Positions 20,030 to 26,362 of a stretch of 26,362 nt of DNA are shown piece by piece. The notes beneath the pieces were generated by a model. It saw nothing but the letters and a program-made list of their open reading frames with translations. It was not told where the DNA came from and ran no database searches. The position numbers and the translations under genes were made by a program. The DNA is from Apostichopus parvimensis (lineage: Eukaryota > Echinodermata > Holothuroidea > Aspidochirotida > Stichopodidae), in assembly GCA_000934455.1 (NCBI GenBank), contig KN883688.1, positions 93,711-120,072 of the forward strand, written 5' to 3'. Within the stretch, counting starts at the first letter, position 1. Each line of letters opens with the position of its first letter.

Positions 20030-20649
20030 ATATATCCTTGGATAGTTCCCATATTGGAATGTACACATGTATATATTCAGTACATATATTCCACTGAACA
20101 TTGCAGCTATATATATATAAATATGTCAACCAACTTGTTGAATGCATGAATGACTTTTCATTTACTGTTACGTACAAAACATCTTAAATTGACTCGCTTA
20201 ATTATTTGCTTCCGATCCCAGAATGTGAACATTGCGGACAATGAAAATTACAGTAAATTAATAATATGTTTGATCCAGTTTGGACAAATTTGTTTTATCT
20301 ACACAATACTTTCAAGTCATTCACCACCAGTGTCAGAAATATGTCCCTACAAATTAATGTAAATGTCCATTCCAATGATAGTAAATTCCCTGCAGATTTG
20401 ACCTTTTTGTATGTAGCAGACTTTCACCCTTAAAGTGTACTTTGTGTGTATATAATATGCATACTTGTATGTACAGTATTACCGTACAGTATGTAATGTG
20501 TGTAAAGCATCTCATCCCCACTGTACATTTTCTACTTTTGTATAATATTACCCTGTCACCTTCAAATCAAGATTTATCATCCAAGGTGACTAGCATACAC
20601 GGCCAAACAGGTTTTTATTCCTAATGCACTTAAATCTTTGTTAAAAAGC

Positions 20650-20843
20650 TTTTAATAAAAGAGGCCGCCCGAAAACCACGTGGCGAAGAATGGTGGAGGT
20701 GGAGCGGAACTGCGCAGGCTGGAGTACATGGAACTCTGCACGCCACGCAGCTGCAAACCGGACCCAATGGAGGATTGATGTCCGGGACTTGTGTGCCTTC
20801 TGGCACAGAGAGATTTAAGGTTAAGGTAAGGTTTTAATAAAAG
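20650..20843 (+). mobile_element. 5'-truncated LINE tail with perfect 12-bp target-site duplication
   Basis: TTTTAATAAAAG at 20650-20661 and again at 20832-20843 flank a 170-bp insert. Frame 20663-20818 reads GRPKTTWRRMVEVERNCAGW, then STWNSARHAAANRTQWRIDV, RDLCAFWHREI and a stop. This is the C-terminal tail typical of non-LTR retrotransposon polyproteins in invertebrates (RTE/CR1-like; clade not certain). The 3' tail is the short repeat TTTAAGGTTAAGGTAAGG. Only the last 51 codons survive, so this is a dead-on-arrival copy; with an intact end and an unmutated duplication it is young. Confidence 0.88.
20663..20818 (+). pseudogene. Remnant of LINE reverse-transcriptase polyprotein, C-terminal 51 codons
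   Basis: Open in frame from the truncation point to TAA at 20816-20818. Conserved Trp/Arg pattern (GRPKTTWRR, GW, W, WR, LCAFWH) as in the tails of LINE ORF2 proteins. No catalytic RT or endonuclease residues are present. Confidence 0.8.
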
Positions 20844-21075
20844 CCTGAAAGTTGAAGCTCAGATATATACCTCCCAGTAACAACATAGAAAGTATCGAGT
20901 TGAAACAACTGCGATGATTAATGTCGTACTGCATGTAGCATAATATTGAAACTTAGTTTCTACGGTCATAATACGGTATTAAGCAGGCGTCCTGTTTCAA
21001 ACTGAGCTAAAACCACCAATGACTAAAAGTACAGTCGTAAAACCAGCAGCGCTTTAATAACATGTTATATTACTG

Positions 21076-21365
21076 TTTCTTTGGCGATGACGCAAAAATC
21101 TTGGGATGTGGGTCAGATCAGAGAGGCATAAAAACAAATATCGCCAAATTGAATGTGCACAATTTAAAGCGTTTTCCTTATAAAATATGAATGTAGTGTA
21201 TGGGGGTGTATGTACAACAGTAACATTGTAATGAACATTCCTAACTTCACATGCACTGTGTTATAAAACTATACATAGGTGCACTTACTGTTCAGACTAG
21301 ATATGCATACATGTACTAAAACTGTAGCGTCAACTTACAACCAATTTTGCAAGTACTGACTCAAT
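21076..21365 (+). repeat. Local duplication T, copy 1
   Basis: TTTCTTTGGCGATGACGCAA, AATCTTGGGATGTGGGTCAG, AATATGAATGTAGTGTATGG, then CATACATGTACTAAAACTGT and ACAACCAATTTT in the same order as at 21479-21725. Confidence 0.8.
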
Positions 21366-21478
21366 TTTAAAATCTTGCAAAGGCCAACAAGTGACGAATG
21401 TTCAAAATGTGAGTTTTGAGAAAACGCGCTCTAAAGATTTTCACATTTTGACTTTAGTATAGCGTAACTAAAAAAGAA

Positions 21479-21725
21479 TTTTCTTTGGCGACACAAAATC
21501 TTGGATGTGGGTCGGAGAGAGGCATCCCAAAATATTACCAAATTGATGCAATTTAATGATTTTTTTCCATACATAATATGAATGTAATGTATGGTTGTAA
21601 TATTCTTGAAACTTCACATGTATACTGTTATTACACTGTACATGTCCTCAGCACTCACAGACTCTGTAGACATGCATGTACTAAGTCTGTAGAGTCATAT
21701 TACAACCAACTTTTTAAAAAACATG
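21479..21725 (+). repeat. Local duplication T, copy 2
   Basis: TTTCTTTGGCGACACAAAAT, CTTGGATGTGGGTCGGAGAG, AATATGAATGTAATGTATGG, CATGCATGTACTAAGTCTGT and ACAACCAACTTTTT. About 400 bp downstream of copy 1, with several indels. Confidence 0.8.
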
Positions 21726-21955
21726 TATTGTGGGGACATTCGATCAAGTGTGTATAATTGTTCATACTCTACAATATACGTATGATAGACTGACTACTGA
21801 ACATTCGATATACAACTCGGTCCATGATCATAACAAAGAGCATTAATATGTGCCCTTATACAGTGGCATCAGGATGTTATGGTATGATTGTTTCTTCCTG
21901 CCCTTTCCGTGCTTGCGTGTACACATGTATATATATTTCTTGCGGAGACATGCCA
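21721..21955 (+). repeat. Local duplication U, copy 1
   Basis: ACATGTATTGTGGGGACATT, ATGATAGACTGACTACTGAA, ATGATCATAACAAAGAGCAT, TAATATGTGCCCTTATACAG, TTTCCGTGCTTGCGTGTACA and ATGCCATCATA, in the same order as 21960-22185. Confidence 0.8.
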
Positions 21956-21959
21956 TCAT

Positions 21960-22185
21960 ATATGCATATTAAACACTAAACATTGTAATCATTTATACTT
22001 TACCTTATACATGATAGACACTGAACAATCACTATACCACTGTCTATGATCATAACCAAGAGCATTAATATGTGCTCTTATACAGTGGCATGGGGGAAGT
22101 AACCATAACATGGATGATTACTATTTTTCCATCATTTCCGTGCTTGTGTGCACACATGTATTGTGGGGACGTGCCATGATGCCAT
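21960..22185 (+). repeat. Local duplication U, copy 2
   Basis: ATGATAGACACTGAACAATC, ATGATCATAACCAAGAGCAT, TAATATGTGCTCTTATACAG, TTTCCGTGCTTGTGTGCACA and TTGTGGGGACGTGCCATGAT. With T and copy 1 this makes about 1.1 kb of serial duplications. Confidence 0.8.
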
Positions 22186-22294
22186 CACGTACTTTTGAGG
22201 CTTCCACATTTTTGTACTGCTTGTCTTCAATCTCATGATCTGTTACTTTAAATTGCTCCATTGTCGTTTTTTCCCAATCAAAAAAAAAAAGAAT

Positions 22295-22352
22295 GTGTAA
22301 AAGTAAGTTGGCCTGACGTTTTGATCCTAGCAGGATCTTCTTCAAAGGCTAA
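22295..22352 (-). repeat. Hairpin-bearing repeat H, copy 2 (inverted)
   Basis: On the minus strand: TTAGCCTTTGAAGAAGATCC, TGCTA, GGATCAAAACGTCAGGCC, then AACTTACTTTTACAC. Hairpin GATCC-TGCTA-GGATC is perfect here. It is preceded on that strand by long T runs (A runs on plus, 22352-22380). Confidence 0.85.
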
Positions 22353-22995
22353 AAAAAAAAAAAAATGAAAAAAAAAAAGAAAGAAAAAGTTCCAATTAAC
22401 CAGCAGGAGCCGAGCCTTGCACTGCTTGAACAGGACTTTCACTCTGACCACGCATGTACTGTACCAATTTAAAGTAAACATTGTACACACTTTTTTACAC
22501 TATAAATGATAAGCACTGCAGAGTTCTGCTGGTATTTCTGTACTGTTGTTAGTTCATTCTGGATTAGCTTCTATCTAGACAGGAGACAAATAGGTCATTA
22601 AGGGCACACATGTATTTCAATTCAGGTTCAACTGTTCAGCATTTTTGTCATAATATTGCTTTACTTTTGAGTATAAAATAAAAACTGAGATTTTTCCTTA
22701 GGGTATATAAAAAGAGACAGTGCTTCCTGTACAGAAGATGTTAGTTGAAATAAACGTTATTTTGAATTGACAACAGTGGACTGTATTGTCTAGTACAAAG
22801 TGTAAGAGTGATAAATCTGTAGTGTATCCATGGCAACTATAAACTTCCACAGTTTCATATAACATTAAGTTTGATTTATGTTTCCAGACATTGTGCTACT
22901 GTAGTCTATTTTGGTTTTATAATTTGTTTTTTTTAATAGTGTGGAAGAAGAAAGCATGCATGACAAGGATGAAGGTGGTGTTGTGAGGGGACAGT

Positions 22996-23010
22996 GGATT
23001 GAGCGAGGGG
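22996..23010 (+). other. G-run
   Basis: GAGCGAGGGGGGGGGGGTTG: a single long G tract. It is likely polymorphic in length; sequence accuracy may be limited here. Confidence 0.6.
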
Positions 23011-23395
23011 GGGGGGGTTGAGTACCATGTCTGGCTCCACAGAGAAAACGATGTCACCCGGGGCCCTGTTTCTGAGGCCTTCAAAAATTTAAACTTTTAT
23101 AGTATTATAATTTTAAATCAGAATAGGTTATTCCTTGTCGCATACTGTAAACATGTGAAACTTCCGGCCCCCCTTATTGACCCTGGCTCCTGGGCTGTAT
23201 ACCCCCACCCCCCTGAACCCCACTACTCACCAGGTCTGGATGAGGGATAGATCATACAAGATGATTATAACTTTTATTATATTGCTGGCTATGGGATCTC
23301 ACATGTACAGTATGTATGAACCTCGCAGCAAGCAAACACAGTCATGAACATCACTGATTAGCTAAGATTCAATAGAGATATTTATGATGAACACA

Positions 23396-23426
23396 TCCCC
23401 TCCACCCCCCCCACTCCCACCCCCAC
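23396..23426 (-). other. C-run cluster, quadruplex-capable on the minus strand
   Basis: CCCC-TCCA-CCCCCCCC-ACT-CCC-A-CCCCC-ACC. Four tracts of three or more C; the minus strand can form a quadruplex. Confidence 0.6.
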
Positions 23427-24364
23427 CAAATAGCCAGGACAACTCTTCTACCATTCTGTACCATACATGTACACACAAAGACTGACTTGTGGTACAAGTC
23501 AACAATTAAATGACAACACAAGGCCATCTTTAAACTTTTTTCCAAATAAGTCCTGCGCATTTATGTAAAATTACTCTGGACACCTAGCCAATTTGCCCCT
23601 GCATATTCAGTACACTTTTTGTTTTTTGATAATCTCGTTCAAAATCTTTCAAAATTTTTCAAAAAGCTCTTTTTGTTTCCAAGCTACAGTATGTATGTAG
23701 ATTGAAAAATATGTGTAACCTATGACGTGGGAGTGTTCATCAAAGTTTCTTATTTCAGCCCTAAAAAAGTTAACCCCTAATTATACACCCATATTATGAA
23801 TAATGTGAAATATCCTCTTTCCAAACAATACAATATAAATATTATTTCAAAACGTCGTCGCCTAAGGCCACAAACCTGTGTTCAGTGTCCTTGAAACCAA
23901 GGTTGTAAAAACAGAGGAATGACATAACAGAAAAATTAGGCAGTCACTCCCTTTACATCATCACTGTGCATAATCAACTAATATTTATTCATAAATAAAA
24001 CTAGAATTACGAAAAGACTACAAAAATGGTCAAATCTTTGATGGATTTTGATAAGAGTTGCTGCTGCACTAAAATGATGACCCAGTGTAATAAACTTTAC
24101 CTCAATTGCCCAATCATGGCATTCATGATATAAAACACATACAAACATGTGGCTTTAGTCAAATAAATTGACAATTTTTTTTTATAGGAAATGATGACAT
24201 GCATGATGAAATGAAACCTCATATGAAAACTTGGAGGAGAGTAGGCTTAAAAACACTGCAGCAATGACAAAATCTTCAAACTGTGACCAACTGAAAGCCC
24301 CATGGGGCATGTGTATCAATCTCTTCTGTACAGTGATGATTTAGTGTACTTCTATCATAGGCTA

Positions 24365-24447
24365 TATTGTAAAAATATTTTGTACAAAAACTTCCAATTT
24401 TGAGTGTGTGTATATTTAGATGCATGTCAGTTACTCAATATTTTGTA
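24365..24447 (+). repeat. Local duplication V, copy 1
   Basis: TATTGTAAAAATATTTTGTA, CAAAAACTTCCAATTTTGAG, TGTGTGTATAT, GCATGTCAGTTACTCAATAT. Repeated about 138 bp downstream. Confidence 0.85.
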
Positions 24448-24502
24448 TTTAAAATATACCTATATTGTATTATAAGTCACATTGTATTATAAAAAATACC
24501 TA

Positions 24503-24582
24503 TATTGTAGAAATATTTTGTACAAAACTTCAAATTTTGAGTGTGTGTATATAGATACTGTACATGTCAGTTAATCAATATT
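24503..24582 (+). repeat. Local duplication V, copy 2
   Basis: TATTGTAGAAATATTTTGTA, CAAAACTTCAAATTTTGAGT, GTGTGTATATAGATACTG, ACATGTCAGTTAATCAATAT. Same order as copy 1 with few changes. Confidence 0.85.
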
Positions 24583-25095
24583 GATTCCACCCACCACCAC
24601 AAAACACAAAACTCCTAGTTATGTCACACCTCACCCTCCCTGAGACACATTCAGGGTTCTGTAGTTGACGAAACAAGTCTGCGAAGAAGCTTGTCACCTT
24701 TCCATACAAATCTTGTCAGAGCTGCAATCAAGCATACTGTAATATTACTACAGTTCACTGGCCACACAAGGGCAGTCAGTCATAGTGACTAGTCCATGGG
24801 GTGCGATACATATACTGTACAAGTCCTACTGTAGTACTGCACAAGCATTCCTCAATAATAACTGCATTCACAGAGCACAATGAGAGAACTGACGTCCACG
24901 GGGATCATTTTCATAACAGATAGTAAAACGGGTATCAGACTGTAGTTTTTGGAAATTTTGTACAACTTTTTTTCTTTCTTCTTCAAATATTACTTTACAG
25001 TTAGTATGTACTTGTAAGGTGCTGCTTGATAATGAGATTCCAGCCCGTTTGTCCTTCTTCTGATAGGTAAAGTGATGCAATGCCCTTCCCCATAC

Positions 25096-25127
25096 CCTAA
25101 CCCCCCAAACCCCCCCCCCCCCCCCAA
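25096..25127 (-). other. C-run cluster
   Basis: ACCCTAACCCCCCAAACC followed by a run of about 18 C. On the minus strand, a long G tract. Probably polymorphic and error-prone. Confidence 0.6.
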
Positions 25128-25253
25128 GAATGTGCTGTATTGTACTGTAGACCTTATGAATGGGTAGATTTGGAAGGAGTGGATGATCACCTAAGTAGAG
25201 GGTCATTAGGAGGCCCCACCCAGTACAAGAACTTTACCAATTTGTACACTGTA

Positions 25254-25310
25254 GACATGGTACGGAATATCAGAGTGCATTTATGCACATGAGACAGGTA
25301 GGAGAGGCAG
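25254..25310 (+). repeat. Dispersed motif W
   Basis: GACATGGTACGGAATATCAG and AGTGCATTTATGCACATGAG resemble GGCATGGTGCGGGAGATCGG and AGTGCATTTATTCGTCTAGG at 25526-25570. A weaker match (CCATGTACGAAATATCAGAA) is at 25772. ATGCATTT..TGCAC is partly self-complementary. Confidence 0.45.
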
Positions 25311-25525
25311 ACAGTTAATCCTACGTACAGCACTGTAAAGTTCTGCAATGCCTTTAATCGTGTGCCATCATTGCCAACATTCTATATATTAATTTCATAA
25401 AAATTTCAAATTGTGACTTGTTTTAACAATGAACTGTTTACTTTTAATATACATACTGTACATGTGATTTAATATCTATTTGGAACCTGCATGTTGCAAA
25501 CTTTATAAAAGCTATCCCTTACAGC

Positions 25526-25572
25526 AGGCATGGTGCGGGAGATCGGAGTGCATTTATTCGTCTAGGAGAAAA
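25526..25572 (+). repeat. Dispersed motif W, second copy
   Basis: GGCATGGTGCGGGAGATCGG followed by AGTGCATTTATTCGTCTAGG, matching 25254-25310 over about 45 bp. Confidence 0.45.
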
Positions 25573-26213
25573 AAGATGCCTTTCCTCCTGTTTTGAAAGC
25601 CTAGATCAGTACGACCAAATGCTTGGAACATCGGCATTTTCACAGACTTTGCGATGGCGCGGGTATAGCAAACATATGCTCAGCTGTGTTTACAAAACAC
25701 GGTGAACGGATGACGTGACCACACTACGAGAGTTATGAATAATTCATGAGTTGGTTGATTCCATGCTGCATCCATGTACGAAATATCAGAATGATGTATA
25801 CACACGCAGTATATACAGTATATATATATCACAAATACTTGCGAAACTTGGATGCATGACGTACTTGTAGGTTAAAGGGATCATTCACAGTATTCTCGTA
25901 CTTCATGTTTAGACTTTGAGATTTCGCTTCTAAAGAGCTGTTTTACTTCCAGAATATTTATCTTTAATTTCTCTGCATTATTTGCAGTCAGCTGTTTGCT
26001 ATCCAAACAGCGTCCTATCTGGTAATCGATGCAACTACTCAAAGTTCGTTTATAATCCGACCCCCTGAAGATAACTGCAAGAATATTATATATACAGTAC
26101 TATGGGGTGAAGTGTTGTTGTAAAACCTGGTCTATCATCTACATCACTGTACTTTGAGCCTTGCCTACCATATTTGTAACACAAGTACCTGTATTTGGTC
26201 TGTTACCATTTGT

Positions 26214-26362
26214 GGAGTGTTAGCTCAGTGGTTAACGCCGGTGCCTTCCAATCATAAGGTCCCCGGTTCGAGTCACTCCAAGATTAATGTATGTCGTCCA
26301 GTTACAGAGTTGTTGACAATCCATAATCATGGTTGTTAAACATGAATGTAAGAGACTGACTT
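26214..26362 (+). mobile_element. tRNA-derived SINE, family 1, copy 2 (cut by window end)
   Basis: Same head and B box (26265-26274) as at 14381, then AGATTAATGTATGTCGTCCA, GTTACAGAGTTGTTGACAAT and AGAGACTGACTT at the window edge. It differs at a few positions and by a small indel in the middle. The 3' third lies outside the window. Confidence 0.85.

Larger units (their letters stand above)
18783..26362 (-). other. Intron or 5' side of the PDZ gene
   Basis: The PDZ exon begins mid-domain, so the region to its right must start with intron. I looked for a minus-strand exon with the PDZ N-terminal half (a GYGF-like loop before a phase-1 donor) and found none, so that exon probably lies beyond 26362. 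The stretch holds a LINE tail, an inverted hairpin-repeat pair, local duplications, G/C tracts and the start of a SINE, listed separately. Confidence 0.55.

Noticed and set aside
22999-23250. PDZ-like exon on either strand (VEP-containing minus frame GDIVFSVEPDMV)
   Set aside because: Only a few residues resemble a PDZ strand; no GYGF loop and no suitable phase-1 donor before the PDZ exon.

Overview
This window is nuclear DNA from an animal, not a bacterium. It is AT-rich, and the only convincing protein-coding sequence is two exons with splice signals on the minus strand, about 7.4 kb apart. Everything else looks like intron packed with short interspersed elements, tandem duplications, DNA-transposon remnants and simple repeats. 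The style of the repeats (tRNA-derived SINEs, one with a 'CCTTGGGCAAGGCACTTTA' core, a 5'-truncated LINE tail, frequent TACATGTA and TGTACTGTA strings) suggests a marine invertebrate, most likely an echinoderm. Sea cucumber is my best guess, but the taxon is an inference from style only.

The gene: an exon at 18130-18782 (minus) encodes the second half of a PDZ domain of the NHERF type (carboxylate-binding loop itself missing; [20 protein letters not shown] ... [20 protein letters not shown]), then about 150 residues of very acidic, Glu/Lys-rich disordered sequence. A second exon at 10173-10685 (minus), in compatible phase 0, adds about 171 residues of Asp/Ser/Thr/Glu-rich sequence ending in a run of Glu. 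The PDZ N-terminal half must lie on an exon to the right (beyond 18783, perhaps beyond the window). The C-terminal exon(s) must lie to the left of 10173. I could not find either inside the window.

Layout, left to right. 1-3400: AT-rich DNA with microsatellites, a dispersed 150-bp repeat (about 1898-2049), a tRNA-derived SINE-like stretch (about 2660-2930) and a 3-copy 150-155 bp tandem array (2931-3396). 3438-6410: a DNA transposon of about 3 kb with 15-bp inverted ends, a 4-bp direct flank ATGA and clusters of a 13-bp motif GTACGTCCGTCAC near both ends; a second inverted-repeat element (about 4304-5470) sits inside it. 6660-7425: degenerate tandem array of 240-bp units. 8807-8995: a GC-richer island with small hairpins. 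10173-10685: acidic exon. 10686-18129: long intron holding G-runs, a 370-bp spacer-less palindrome (centre 13201), a tRNA-SINE (14381-14600), a 27-bp hairpin (15987-16065), two more copies of the 150-bp repeat and a full SINE on the minus strand (17395-17722). 18130-18782: PDZ exon. 18783-26362: intron or 5' side of the gene with a truncated LINE with perfect target-site duplication (20650-20843), an inverted pair of 58-bp hairpin-bearing repeats (19971 and 22295), serial local duplications (21076-22180 and 24365-24582) and a second copy of the tRNA-SINE cut by the window end.

No bacterial features, rRNA, functional tRNA or CRISPR array were seen. The most unusual items are the 13-bp-motif transposon, the large perfect-centre palindrome, the hairpin-bearing inverted pair and the exceptionally long acidic tail of the PDZ gene.
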